Assembly: GCA_005881825.1 (NCBI GenBank) | Contig: VBEO01000134.1 | Span: 1 to 34,781 of the forward strand | From: Chloroflexota bacterium | GTDB lineage: Bacteria; Chloroflexota; Dormibacteria; Dormibacterales; Dormibacteraceae | Direction of reading: 5' to 3' | DNA length: 34,781 nt | Shown: positions 1 to 8,989 of the stretch, in pieces | How positions within the stretch are numbered: position 1 is the first letter of the stretch | How the letters are laid out: each line of letters opens with the position of its first letter | Translations under genes and position numbers: made by a program | Notes under the pieces: model-generated | The model's database searches: none | Told to the model about the DNA's origin: nothing | What the model saw: only the letters and a program-made list of their open reading frames with translations

Positions 1-1
1 G

Positions 2-718
2 CACCTGGTTCGCAATCCCGAGCGGTTCTCGGCCGAGGAGCGGGAGGCCGCTTTGGAGCGCGCCGATCAGCTAGCTCAGCGCCGGGTCGAGCTCGCGGTG
101 CAGTCCGAGCGACATCGGATCGCCCGCGACTTGCATGACGGGCCTCTGCAGGCGCTGTCCAACCTGGTCCTGGAGGCGGAGGTCATGGAGCGCCTTCTGC
201 AGCGGGATCCCGACCGCGTGGCGGGCGAGCTGGCGGATTTCAAGGACGTGGTCCGCGAAGTGGTGGCCGATGTCAGGCGGCAGCTGGCAGCCCTCGGACC
301 CGCGGCTCTGGAGACCGAGGACCTGGTCCCGGCCCTCCGCCGGCTGGCCGCGGATTGGCAGCGCGACACCGGCGCCGAGTGCCGGGTCCGCGTGGCCGGC
401 GAGGAGCGTCCGGTTCCGCCCGGGCTGCAGCAGGTGATCTACTGGATCGCGGCCGAAGCCCTCAGCAACGTGCGCCGGCACGCCGACGCACGGCGTGTCG
501 CGATCGACCTCGAGATCCGTGGCGATGGCGCCCGGATCCGGATCCGGGACGACGGCAAGGGCTTCGACGTGACCGCCGTGGCGCCCGCCGAGGACCCGCC
601 GCGCCTGGGCCTGCTGGGGATGCGAGAGCGCGCGCTGGCGGCGGGCGGCAACCTCGAGGTGCGCAGCCGTCCGGGGGCGGGAACCCTCGTCGAAGCCGAA
701 GTTGCGATGGTCGGGTGA
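2..718 (+). CDS. NarL-family sensor histidine kinase (5' end outside window)
   Basis: The frame is open to the left edge, so this is the C-terminal part of a longer protein; the TTG at 53 is internal rather than a convincing start. The dimerisation/phosphoacceptor helix (HisKA_3 type) carries RDLHDGPLQAL, with the phosphorylated His at bases 134-136. The ATPase domain follows with an N-box (EALSNVRRHADA), a G1 box (DDGKGF) and a G2 region (GLLGMRERA), ending about where such kinases normally end. In this family the kinase autophosphorylates on His and passes the phosphate to a LuxR/NarL-type regulator. No partner regulator is visible; it may lie upstream. The gene is followed by a fresh promoter at 744, so it is not clearly co-transcribed with the pilus genes. 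The family is secure; the input signal is unknown. Confidence 0.9.
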   Translation, partial: HLVRNPERFSAEEREAALERADQLAQRRVELAVQSERHRIARDLHDGPLQALSNLVLEAEVMERLLQRDPDRVAGELADFKDVVREVVADVRRQLAALGPAALETEDLVPALRRLAADWQRDTGAECRVRVAGEERPVPPGLQQVIYWIAAEALSNVRRHADARRVAIDLEIRGDGARIRIRDDGKGFDVTAVAPAEDPPRLGLLGMRERALAAGGNLEVRSRPGAGTLVEAEVAMVG

Positions 719-743
719 CCTGCGGCGAATTGGATTTAAAGCG

Positions 744-772
744 TTGCGGAGTTGTCCGCTCGTCGCTATGAT
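744..772 (+). promoter_or_regulatory. Sigma70-type promoter of the Flp pilin genes
   Basis: TTGCGG (744-749) and TATGAT (767-772) are separated by exactly 17 bases. Transcription would start near 779, leaving a leader of about 95 bases before the first pilin. The leader can form a short GAGG/CCTC hairpin (around 813-833) and ends in a strong AAGGAGG ribosome site at 853-859. Confidence 0.6.
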
Positions 773-872
773 CCCGCCCGACCGAAAGGGCGCAGGAAAC
801 CGCCGAGAGGTGCGTTGTAAGCCTCGACCCGACAAGCGGTCAATCTCAAAAGAAGGAGGTGAAAAGCAAGAA

Positions 873-1049
873 ATGTTGAGCCTGTACTTCAAGCTTCGCG
901 GCCTTCTCAGCCGCCAGGAAGGTCAGGGGATGGTCGAGTACGCTCTGATCCTGGTGCTGGTTTCGATCGTGGTCATCGTCATTCTTCTTACGATGGGTAA
1001 CCAGATCAAGAACGTCTTCTCCAACGTCGTCACCGCCCTGGGCACCTAG
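873..1049 (+). CDS. flp: Flp/Fap-type prepilin 1
   Basis: A 58-residue protein, the usual size of a Flp pilin. It has a short basic leader (residues 1-17), then the Tad prepilin cleavage signature G/XXXXEY: cleavage after G17 gives a mature protein starting QGMVEY with Glu at +5, followed by a hydrophobic helix (about 24-44). Mature Flp subunits polymerise into the Tad pilus after processing by a TadV/CpaA peptidase, which is not encoded in this window. The ATG at 873 is chosen because an AAGGAGG site precedes it by 13 bases; the same frame stays open upstream to 702, but that part looks non-coding. A terminator directly follows, which should make this the most abundant transcript of the locus. 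Prepilin 2 is a close relative with a different leader. Confidence 0.9.
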   Translation: MLSLYFKLRGLLSRQEGQGMVEYALILVLVSIVVIVILLTMGNQIKNVFSNVVTALGT

Positions 1050-1073
1050 TCGTAGTTCCAGCGAAGAACCTTC

Positions 1074-1107
1074 AAAGAGGGGGTCCCTTCTGGGGGCCCC
1101 CTTTTTT
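1074..1107 (+). terminator. Intrinsic terminator/attenuator between the two pilin genes
   Basis: GGGGG/CCCCC extended by one T-G wobble and CCC/GGG forms a 9-pair stem with a five-base loop (TTCTG), followed by six T. The A-rich 5' flank can pair with the T tract. It probably stops most transcripts after prepilin 1 and allows partial read-through to prepilin 2. Confidence 0.85.
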
Positions 1108-1141
1108 CACAAGTTCATAAAGAGGGAGGTGTTTCCAGAGC

Positions 1142-1330
1142 GTGTTGTCTCGAGGCGCGGGGCCTCGGGTGCTCGAGCGACGTCGCCGCGGGGAGTCCGG
1201 TCAGGGCCTGGTCGAGTTCGCCTTGATCCTGATCATGGTCTCCATAGTCGCCATCTTCATTCTTATTTCCATGGGGAGCCAGCTGAACACGATGTTCTCG
1301 GACATCGTGGCCGTGCTGCCGCCCCACTGA
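1142..1330 (+). CDS. Flp/Fap-type prepilin 2
   Basis: A 62-residue second Flp-like prepilin. The GTG start at 1142 lies 12 bases after a GAGGGAGG ribosome site (1122-1129). The leader is longer and very basic (RRRR at residues 13-16), and the cleavage site is G20/QGLVEF, keeping Glu at +5 but with Phe in place of the usual Tyr. A hydrophobic helix follows to about residue 47, and the protein ends in PPH. It may be a minor pilin, or an alternative major one, of the same Tad pilus. Because it lies behind the strong terminator at 1074-1107, its expression probably depends on read-through. The family is clear from the motif; its role relative to prepilin 1 is inferred. Confidence 0.85.
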   Translation: MLSRGAGPRVLERRRRGESGQGLVEFALILIMVSIVAIFILISMGSQLNTMFSDIVAVLPPH

Positions 1331-1355
1331 GAGCACTCAAGGGCCGTTGAGGGCT

Positions 1356-1383
1356 GGAGGAGAGGACCATCGACCTCTCCTCC
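1356..1383 (+). terminator. Perfect 10-bp hairpin after prepilin 2
   Basis: GGAGGAGAGG (1356-1365) and CCTCTCCTCC (1374-1383) pair perfectly around an eight-base loop, 25 bases after the prepilin 2 stop. There is no T tract, so it is either a weak terminator or a 3' end stabiliser. It separates the pilin genes from the assembly genes. Confidence 0.5.
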
Positions 1384-1445
1384 ACGTCCGTCCCGTTCTC
1401 AAAAAACAGTTGCTAAACCCGGGGTACACCGGGCAGGGCCGTCCA

Positions 1446-1494
1446 TATAATGGCGGCACTTTTTTCGGACCTCAAAGCGGGAGGAACTATCAGC
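1446..1494 (+). promoter_or_regulatory. Candidate promoter and leader of the cpaB-tadC operon
   Basis: A consensus TATAAT lies at 1446-1451 with no good -35 at 17 bases. The leader contains AAAGCGGGAGGA (1474-1485), whose GGAGG is the ribosome site for a TTG start at 1495. The same 12-base string and the same TATA(A/G)TGGC box precede the second TadA gene at 9669-9707. Confidence 0.5.
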
Positions 1495-2385
1495 TTGGCA
1501 GTCGCTTCACCAGCACGACCGCGTGCAAGCTCCAGTCGAATCTTCATCATCGCGGGCGCGGCGCTGGCCGCTCTGGCCTTCATTCTCATCATCTTCCTGG
1601 GCAACGCCGGACACGGCGGGGTCGGGGGCGGTGGCACCACGAACGTCGTGGTGGCGGCTCGCGACATTCCCTTCCGGTCGGCGCTCTCGCGTGACGACCT
1701 GAAGATCCAGGCCTGGAATGGCGACATTCCGCCTGGGGCCTACAAGTCGATCGATGACGTGATCGGCAAGGGCGCCGCACAGGCCAGTCCGGGCAGCGCC
1801 AGCGTCAACTCGACGGGCGCCGTGGCCGAGATCAAGATCAGCCAGGGCCAGCCCATCACCTCGAACATGCTGGCCAACAGCATCGACGCGGTGCAGGTGC
1901 AGCCGGCCTACTTGCCCATCCCCAAGGGCTTCCAGGCCGCCACCATCCCGACCAGCGAGCAGAACGGCGTGGCCGGCTTCATCCAGGCCGGCGACTACAT
2001 CAACATCATCGCCAACGCGCAGGCCTCCCTGTTCACGCCTCAGGGCCAGCAGGTGCAGAACCGCACGGTGACCAAGACCGTGTTCACCAACGTCCACGTG
2101 CTCAAAGTGGGCGCCGCGACGGGACAGCTGACGACCGGCGGGCAGCCCGCGGCTTCCCAGACCGGCGGCGTGGCCAGCAGCCTGACGCTGGTCATGACCC
2201 AGTGCGACTGGGAGTTCCTGCGCTGGTTGCAGGCCAACTCCACTCTGACCTACACGCTCGGCTCTTACCAGGACTACAAGCCCCAGGACACCAAGCCCGA
2301 CCCGACCTGCCAGGACGCCACCGCCGCGCACGGCGTGGGCCCGGCATCGGCCGACAAGCGCTGGAACTTCACGGGGACTCAGTAG
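1495..2385 (+). CDS. cpaB: Flp pilus assembly protein CpaB (RcpC)
   Basis: A protein of 296 residues from the TTG at 1495. An ATG at 1450 is also in frame, but it overlaps the TATAAT box and has no ribosome site, whereas TTG 1495 has GGAGG nine bases upstream. Residues about 15-37 form one transmembrane helix, followed by a Gly-rich linker and a SAF/CpaB domain (VVVAARDIPFRSALSRDDL, then a second half with IPTSEQNGVAGFIQAGDYINI, quoted in part). In diderms CpaB/RcpC works with the secretin. With no secretin gene here, it more likely acts as a wall-side periplasmic-type component of a monoderm Tad apparatus. It is followed after ten bases by cpaE. The family is well supported; the exact role in monoderms is not settled. 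Confidence 0.88.
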   Translation: MAVASPARPRASSSRIFIIAGAALAALAFILIIFLGNAGHGGVGGGGTTNVVVAARDIPFRSALSRDDLKIQAWNGDIPPGAYKSIDDVIGKGAAQASPGSASVNSTGAVAEIKISQGQPITSNMLANSIDAVQVQPAYLPIPKGFQAATIPTSEQNGVAGFIQAGDYINIIANAQASLFTPQGQQVQNRTVTKTVFTNVHVLKVGAATGQLTTGGQPAASQTGGVASSLTLVMTQCDWEFLRWLQANSTLTYTLGSYQDYKPQDTKPDPTCQDATAAHGVGPASADKRWNFTGTQ

Positions 2386-2395
2386 CCGATCGAAC

Positions 2396-3778
2396 CTGTC
2401 CGATAACCAGGGTGACGACCCGGAGTCGATCCGGGTCGTCATCGTTGATGACAGCCACCGCACCGCCGCCAGCCTGAGCCGCCTCCTGGCTTTCGAGCCA
2501 GGCTTTACGGTGGCAGCCACCGCGCACAACGCCCGTCTGGGCCGCACCGAGGTCGCGCGCCAGCACCCGGACGTGGTCGTGATCGACGTCAATCTGCCCG
2601 ACCAGGACGGCATCAGCCTGGCCCGCGAACTGCACGCCGAGCGCCCGGAGCTGGGCGTGGTCCTGATCTCGGTCGAGGAGAGCGCGCAGCTGCGGCGGCG
2701 CGGACAGCAGGCCGGCGCCAGCGCCTACCTGCTCAAGCCCTTCGAGGGCGAAGAGCTGGTGGTCGCCGTTCACGGCGCCATCAAGCGCGAGCGACCGGCG
2801 CAGACGCGACCGCCCGCGCCGCGGCGGCGCGTGGCCCCGGCCGAGTCGACGCAGGAGCTGCCGGTGGCCCGAGGTCGGCGCGGACCTGCCGACACCCTGC
2901 CGCCGGCCGCCGCGGAGGCGCCACCGCCGGCGCCGCCAACCCCGCCACCGCCGCCGCCGCCAGTGCGGCCCCGCGGCAAGGATGAGCCGGGCCAGGTGAT
3001 CTCGATCTTCAGCGGCAAAGGCGGCGTGGGCAAGTCGGTGCTCGCGATCAACCTGGCGGCGATCGTGGGGACCGAGACCGGCGACGACGTGGCGCTGATC
3101 GACCTGGACCTTCAGTTCGGTGACGTGGCGGTGCTGCTGGGTCTGCAGCCGGTAGACACCATCTCCGACGTGTCGGCGGCCAAGCGGCTCGACGCTCCCT
3201 TCCTGGGCAGCATCATGCCCGAGGCTCCCGGCCACCTGCGTGTTCTCTGCTCACCGCTCAGTCCGGAGCTCGCCGACCTGGTGCGTCCTGAGCACGTGGC
3301 CGCCGTCATCGATTCTCTGAAGGCGGCTTTCAACTACGTGGTCATCGACCTGAGCCAGCACCTGGACGACGTTTCGCTCACAGCGCTGGAACGCGCCGAC
3401 AGGATCGTGCTCCTCATCGACAACAACCTGCCCGCGATCAAAGACGCCAAGCTGGCGTTCCGGATCTTTGCCACCCTCGGCATCCCCCGAGAACGCATCA
3501 CATTGGTGCTCAACCGGGCCAACGCGCCGTCCGATGTAAGCGTCGCCCAGATCGAGAACAACCTGGAGTGGAAGGTCGGCGTGAAGATCCCCAGCGAGGG
3601 AGGTTTGGTGCTCAGATCGGTACAGCGAGCGGTGCCCGCGGTGCTCATGGAACCGGATTCTGAATTCGCGTTAAGTGTGAGGGAACTCGCCGGCACTCTG
3701 ATACCCTTGCGCGACGCCGGAAGGGAGGCGGGTCGCCGCGCGCGTCGCGGGCTCTTCTCTCGACGCGGCGGTAGTTGA
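2396..3778 (+). CDS. cpaE: CpaE/TadZ-like pilus localisation ATPase with N-terminal receiver domain
   Basis: About 460 residues if counted from the CTG at 2396. A receiver domain (about 12-130) has the acidic pair D18/D19, phosphoacceptor-type Asp64 (VVVIDVNLP) and Lys114 (YLLKPF). A Pro-rich linker follows (about 140-195, with a run of Pro), then a MinD/ParA-type ATPase with the deviant Walker motif KGGVGKS (208-214), the A' motif ALIDLDLQFGD and Walker B YVVIDLS. CpaE/TadZ proteins place the Tad machine at a cell pole or site. The start is odd: no ATG, GTG or TTG lies in frame before 2510, and a start there would remove D18/D19 and the first strand. A CTG start, or an error in the sequence, is likely. 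The intact receiver residues suggest phosphorylation is possible; many CpaE receivers are degenerate. Confidence 0.85.
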   Translation: MSDNQGDDPESIRVVIVDDSHRTAASLSRLLAFEPGFTVAATAHNARLGRTEVARQHPDVVVIDVNLPDQDGISLARELHAERPELGVVLISVEESAQLRRRGQQAGASAYLLKPFEGEELVVAVHGAIKRERPAQTRPPAPRRRVAPAESTQELPVARGRRGPADTLPPAAAEAPPPAPPTPPPPPPPVRPRGKDEPGQVISIFSGKGGVGKSVLAINLAAIVGTETGDDVALIDLDLQFGDVAVLLGLQPVDTISDVSAAKRLDAPFLGSIMPEAPGHLRVLCSPLSPELADLVRPEHVAAVIDSLKAAFNYVVIDLSQHLDDVSLTALERADRIVLLIDNNLPAIKDAKLAFRIFATLGIPRERITLVLNRANAPSDVSVAQIENNLEWKVGVKIPSEGGLVLRSVQRAVPAVLMEPDSEFALSVRELAGTLIPLRDAGREAGRRARRGLFSRRGGS

Positions 3779-3780
3779 GA

Positions 3781-5271
<1,491 letters not shown>

Positions 5272-5282
5272 GAGTAGCAGCA

Positions 5283-6275
5283 GTGAATCCGATCATGGTC
5301 ATCGCCGCCCTTTTCGGCGCCGCCGGAATCATGGTGATCTTCGTTGGGATCGCCACCGCGCGCCGCGCCAGCGAGGGCGCCGAGGAGGTGCAGAACCGGC
5401 TCTTCCAGTACGGCGTCGGTTCGGCGCCGGCTGCCGCGGCGCCCGCACGCACCACCCCGCGGTCGCCGCGCGAGGTCATCGCCGGCCTGTTCGAGCCCGC
5501 GGCCCAGCGCCTCGGCCAGGGCAACGTCAAACGCGGCAAGAAACCGCTGGCCGAACAGCTGCAGAAGGCCGATCTCAAGCTGCGCACCTCCGAGTTCATC
5601 GCGATCCAGTTCGGAACGGTGGCGCTGCTGGCGCTGATCGCCTTCCTGCGCTGGGGCATCATCCAGGCGCTCGTGGCCGGTGTGCTCGGTTACTTCATCC
5701 CCGGCTTCTACGTGCGCTACCGGATGGGCAAGCGGCTCAAGGCGTTCAACAACCAGTTGGGGGACACCCTGGTGCTGCTCTCGAACGCGCTCAAAGCCGG
5801 TTACTCCTTCGCGCAGGCCGTCGACACCGTGGCCAAGAACGCGGTGCCGCCGATGTCCGACGAATTCTCGCGCGCGGTGCGCGAGATGAACCTTGGTGGG
5901 TCGGTCGAGGAGGCGCTCAACAACATGTTGAAGCGCATCGAGAGCCCCGACTTCGACCTCGTGGTCACGGCGGTCGCCATCCATCGCACCGTGGGTGGCA
6001 ACCTGGCCGAGATCCTGGACAACATCGCGCACACGATCCGCGAGCGCATCCGCATCAAGGGCGAGATCAAGACTCTCACCGCCCAGGCCTCGGCGTCGGG
6101 CACACTGATCACGATCCTGCCCATCGGCCTCGCGATCTTCCTGTACTTCGTCACGCCGGCCTACTTCAAGCCGATGACTGAAAGCATCATCGGCATCGCC
6201 ATGATCGGCGTCGCCCTGTTCCTGATCTTCATCGGGAACCTGATCATCCGCAAGATCACCGCGATCGAGGTCTGA
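5283..6275 (+). CDS. tadB: Tad pilus inner platform protein TadB
   Basis: A 330-residue membrane protein. The GTG start at 5283 has AGGAG seven bases upstream, overlapping the end of tadA. It has an N-terminal helix (1-23), a cytoplasmic segment, two helices around 115-150, a type II secretion F (T2SSF) domain (about 160-280, including LLSNALKAGYSFAQAVD) and two C-terminal helices. TadB and TadC form the membrane platform that couples TadA rotation to pilin assembly. Its order after tadA and before tadC is the standard one, and the length is normal. Confidence 0.93.
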   Translation: MNPIMVIAALFGAAGIMVIFVGIATARRASEGAEEVQNRLFQYGVGSAPAAAAPARTTPRSPREVIAGLFEPAAQRLGQGNVKRGKKPLAEQLQKADLKLRTSEFIAIQFGTVALLALIAFLRWGIIQALVAGVLGYFIPGFYVRYRMGKRLKAFNNQLGDTLVLLSNALKAGYSFAQAVDTVAKNAVPPMSDEFSRAVREMNLGGSVEEALNNMLKRIESPDFDLVVTAVAIHRTVGGNLAEILDNIAHTIRERIRIKGEIKTLTAQASASGTLITILPIGLAIFLYFVTPAYFKPMTESIIGIAMIGVALFLIFIGNLIIRKITAIEV

Positions 6276-6279
6276 CCAG

Positions 6280-7209
6280 ATGAGCCAAACCGTTCTCCTT
6301 GCATTGATCGCGGCAGGTGGCATCCTGCTTCTGTTCGTGGGCTTGGCGCGCACGCCCAGCTCGAGCGCGGCCGACATGGTGCAAGAGCGCCTGCAGGCCT
6401 ACGGCGGCGCCGGCGCCCGGGCGCTGACCGAAGACGAGATCGTGCTCCAGAAGCCTTTCAGCGAGCGCGTGATGCGGCCTTTCATCCAGAACCTCGGCAA
6501 TCGCTTCAGCCGGAGCACACCGGATAAGGCTCGCAACGACCTGCAAAACCGTCTCAACCTGGCCGGTCGGCCGGGCAACCTGGGACCGTCCGAGTTCATC
6601 GCGGTGCGCTACGTGGCCGCCGTGGTGCTGTTCGCCATCGGCCTTCTGCTCGGCCTGCTCAGCGGCAATCCCACCTTCATCGCGGTGGGCGCTGCGGTGG
6701 GCGGCATCCTCGGGTTCTTCGGGCCGCTTTACTGGCTGCGGACCAAGGTCGAGCAGCGGCGGAGTGAGATCCAGAAGTCGCTGCCGGACGCCATGGACCT
6801 GCTCACGATCGCGGTCGAGGCCGGTCTCGGGTTTGACGCCGCCATGCAGCGTGTGACCGACAAGTTCCGGAACGCACTCTCGGACGAGTTCGCGACGGTT
6901 CTCCAGGAAACGCGCCTGGGCCGTCCCCGGCTGGAGGCCCTTGACGACATGGGCCGCCGCACAGGCGTCGAGGACCTGCACAACTTCGTGCAGGCGGTGA
7001 TCCAGTCCGAGCAGATGGGTGTCGGTGTAGCCCGCATCCTGCGCCTGCAGTCGGACGAGATGCGCCGCAAGCGCCGCCAGCGCGCGCAGGAGAAGGCCGC
7101 ACAGGCCTCTCTGAAGATGATGCTGCCGATGGTCGGTTGCATCTTCCCGACGCTCTGGATCGTGCTGCTCGGGCCCGCCATCCTGATCCTCCTCAAGGCG
7201 AGGGGCTAG
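6280..7209 (+). CDS. tadC: Tad pilus inner platform protein TadC
   Basis: A 309-residue T2SSF-domain membrane protein, paralogous to TadB. It starts at ATG 6280, four bases after tadB, with GAGGT inside the tadB end as ribosome site. It has an N-terminal helix (2-20), paired helices around 105-150, the F domain from about 160 (LPDAMDLLTIAVEAGLGFD), a basic stretch RRKRRQR near 264-270 and a C-terminal helix. It is the second half of the TadB/TadC platform. The last recognised pilus gene of the operon; no TadD, TadE/F/G, prepilin peptidase or secretin follows, so those functions must be elsewhere or absent. Confidence 0.93.
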   Translation: MSQTVLLALIAAGGILLLFVGLARTPSSSAADMVQERLQAYGGAGARALTEDEIVLQKPFSERVMRPFIQNLGNRFSRSTPDKARNDLQNRLNLAGRPGNLGPSEFIAVRYVAAVVLFAIGLLLGLLSGNPTFIAVGAAVGGILGFFGPLYWLRTKVEQRRSEIQKSLPDAMDLLTIAVEAGLGFDAAMQRVTDKFRNALSDEFATVLQETRLGRPRLEALDDMGRRTGVEDLHNFVQAVIQSEQMGVGVARILRLQSDEMRRKRRQRAQEKAAQASLKMMLPMVGCIFPTLWIVLLGPAILILLKARG

Positions 7210-7252
7210 CCAGACCACGTTCCACCTCAGCGTCCCCTGGTGGGAGCTGATC

Positions 7253-7735
7253 GTGCGTTCGGCGGCGATCTACGCCGCCATGTTGCTGGCGCTCCGGATC
7301 TTCGGCAAACGCGAGGTCGGACAGTTCACGCTGTTCGACCTCGTGCTGGTGCTGCTGGTCGCCAACGCGGTCCAGCCGGCGATGACCGGGCCCGACAACT
7401 CATTGCTGGGTGGGTTGATCATCATCGCCACCCTGGTCGCTCTGAATTTCGCGGTCGCTCGACTGGACCGCATTCCGCGCTTCCACCGGCTCTTCATCTC
7501 CGAACCGGCCGTGATCATCAAGGATGGTCGGTTCCTGACCGACGTGATGGATCGCGAGGGCTTGGACCGTGAAGAGGCGGAGATGGCGATTCGCGAGCAC
7601 GGGTTGCTGAACGTCGTCGATGTGGAGCTCGGCGTGTTGGAGTCCGACGGGTCTATCTCCGTCATCGGCAAAGACACACAGACGAGGACGCGCACCAAGC
7701 GGCGCCTCCGCCGGCGCTTTCGAATCGGCCGCTAG
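7253..7735 (+). CDS. YetF/DUF421-family membrane protein
   Basis: About 160 residues from GTG 7253, which has GGGAG six bases upstream. It shows the DUF421 pattern: membrane helices near 3-22, 28-45 and 55-72 with the conserved FGKREVGQFT and FDLVLVLLVANAVQ, then a soluble domain that includes FISEPAVIIKDGRF and DREEAEMAIREHG, and a basic C-terminus. Relatives usually begin with a few residues resembling VPWWEL, and the codons just upstream do read that way (7226-7249) but without any standard start codon. YetF-like proteins are poorly understood membrane proteins. It follows tadC by 43 bases and may share its transcript; a pilus function is not implied. The stop shares the bases CTAG with the convergent gene. 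Confidence 0.82.
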   Translation: MRSAAIYAAMLLALRIFGKREVGQFTLFDLVLVLLVANAVQPAMTGPDNSLLGGLIIIATLVALNFAVARLDRIPRFHRLFISEPAVIIKDGRFLTDVMDREGLDREEAEMAIREHGLLNVVDVELGVLESDGSISVIGKDTQTRTRTKRRLRRRFRIGR

Positions 7736-8487
7736 GTCTCCGTCAGGAAGGCCAGCGCCGATTCCTTGAACTGGCGGGCCGGCACCGCGTTCATGTGATT
7801 GCGGCCCTCGATCGAGATGTGACGGCCATTCCCGAGCAGAGCCGCCAGCTCGTTGCCGCCTCGGGCCAGCGGGTCCTCCTCGCCGGTGCAGACCAGCACC
7901 GGCGTGTGGCAGGCGCGCAGCTCGTCGTCGCCAAGCGCGCGCTGGGGGCCGAGGATGCAGCAGGCCAGAGCTTCCAGGTCGTTGATGGGCCGCGCCGCAG
8001 CGAAGTCGTAGAACATGTTGGCCATCGGATCGGTGACCGAGGCGTCGCCGCGCATGCGGCGCGCGGTGAGGTCTGCATGCCGTGGCCCGTGCGCGGTCAC
8101 CCACCGGCCCACGCCGCCGAGCACTGTGCGCCCTATCCGTTCTGCGTGGTCGAGCGTCACCTCAAGGCAGATGCGGCCGCCCATCGAGTAACCGAGCAGG
8201 TCCGCGTGGGACACGCGCAGGTGGTCGAGCAGGCGTGCCACGTCGGCGGCCATCAGCGTGCGGTCATAGGCCTGGGGGTCGTGCGGCTTGTCGCTGTGTC
8301 CGTGCCCGCGGCAGTCGAGTCCGATCACGCGCCGCCCGGCGGTGGTCAGCGCCTCCTGCCAGCGCGTGCCCACCCAATTGAGTCGGTAGTCACTGCAGTA
8401 GCCGTGCACGAGTACGACTGGAGGCCCGTCCTCGGCTCCGTGCAGCTCGTAGTGCAATCGCGCACCGGCGGAGTCGAAATCGGGCAC
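7732..8487 (-). CDS. Alpha/beta-fold hydrolase
   Basis: A 251-residue protein with the complete alpha/beta hydrolase triad: HGY oxyanion-hole motif (29-30), nucleophile elbow GYSMGG with Ser101, an acidic residue near D205 (TGEEDPLA) and His231 (GRNHMNAV). A helical lid lies about 133-178. The length and motif order match small esterases and C-C hydrolases; the substrate cannot be read from sequence. The GTG start at 8487 is 23 bases from the divergent DUF192 gene, and the short gap contains TAACGT/ACGTTA, which could serve as overlapping -10 boxes for both. The gene stands alone on this strand. Confidence 0.88.
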   Translation of the reverse strand: MPDFDSAGARLHYELHGAEDGPPVVLVHGYCSDYRLNWVGTRWQEALTTAGRRVIGLDCRGHGHSDKPHDPQAYDRTLMAADVARLLDHLRVSHADLLGYSMGGRICLEVTLDHAERIGRTVLGGVGRWVTAHGPRHADLTARRMRGDASVTDPMANMFYDFAAARPINDLEALACCILGPQRALGDDELRACHTPVLVCTGEEDPLARGGNELAALLGNGRHISIEGRNHMNAVPARQFKESALAFLTET

Positions 8488-8510
8488 TTCCGGGTACGTT
8501 ATGGCATCTC

Positions 8511-8879
8511 GTGGGCAAGCCGCGTCCGGGACTGAAGCTGGTCGACCCCGCCTCGGGTCGCGAGCTGGCGGGCTCGGTGGAGGTGCCGCGCAGCTCGTTC
8601 GGGCGGGGCCTCGGGCTGATGTTCCGCCGCACCCTGCCTACCGGACACGCGATGTGGATCAAACCGTGCAACGGCATCCACATGTTCTGGATGAACTTCG
8701 CCATCGACGCGCTTTTCCTCGACCGCGCCGAGCGCGTGGTCAGGGTCTACCGCCGCCTCGGCGAGTGGCGCATCGTGCCCCTGGTCTGGGGCGCGCACAG
8801 CGTGGTGGAGCTGCCGGCCGGGTCGCTTGACGGGCTCGACCTCCCCAAGGGCCACCAACTCCAGTTCGTCCAGTCGTAG
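8511..8879 (+). CDS. DUF192 family protein
   Basis: A 122-residue protein spanning the DUF192 domain. Visible family features are the strand VEVPRSSFGRGLGLMFR, the stretch CNGIHMFWMNFAIDALFLD near 53-71, and the C-terminal VVELPAGSLD segment. The MF..R.L and H.FWM..M/FAID pattern is the family hallmark. DUF192 proteins are small beta-rich proteins of unknown function, often with a signal peptide; none is seen here, so this copy would be cytosolic. The start GTG 8511 is short of a ribosome site, with TATGGC five bases ahead, so a leaderless transcript is possible. A large stem-loop follows the stop by eleven bases. Confidence 0.85.
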   Translation: MGKPRPGLKLVDPASGRELAGSVEVPRSSFGRGLGLMFRRTLPTGHAMWIKPCNGIHMFWMNFAIDALFLDRAERVVRVYRRLGEWRIVPLVWGAHSVVELPAGSLDGLDLPKGHQLQFVQS

Positions 8880-8890
8880 CCGTTTTCTGT

Positions 8891-8944
8891 TTTGCCGAGT
8901 TTGGGGGCACTTAAGAGCCCGGAAGTGACCCGTTTCTCGGCAAA
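8891..8944 (+). other. Nested inverted repeat / stem-loop between DUF192 gene and comF
   Basis: TTTGCCGAG (8891-8899) pairs perfectly with CTCGGCAAA (8936-8944). Inside, GGG (8903-8905) pairs with CCC (8929-8931) and CACTT (8908-8912) with AAGTG (8923-8927) around a ten-base loop: 17 pairs in three helices. There is no T tract. It could be a transcript-end structure or an RNA/DNA control element before comF. Confidence 0.6.
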
Positions 8945-8989
8945 TCGTGGCTTAACCGGTGGGGTTGACCGGCTGCGGATGATGCTCGC

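Noticed and set aside
775-850. Possible c-di-GMP riboswitch in the pilin leader (GAAAGGGCGCAGGAAACC and a later GTAAGCC)
   Set aside because: Only loose likeness to the GEMM-I core; the GGGACGCAAAGCC block and the second helix are not present. A covariance-model search would decide.
1450-1494. Upstream ATG start for cpaB
   Set aside because: It overlaps the TATAAT box and lacks a ribosome site; TTG 1495 has GGAGG at good spacing.
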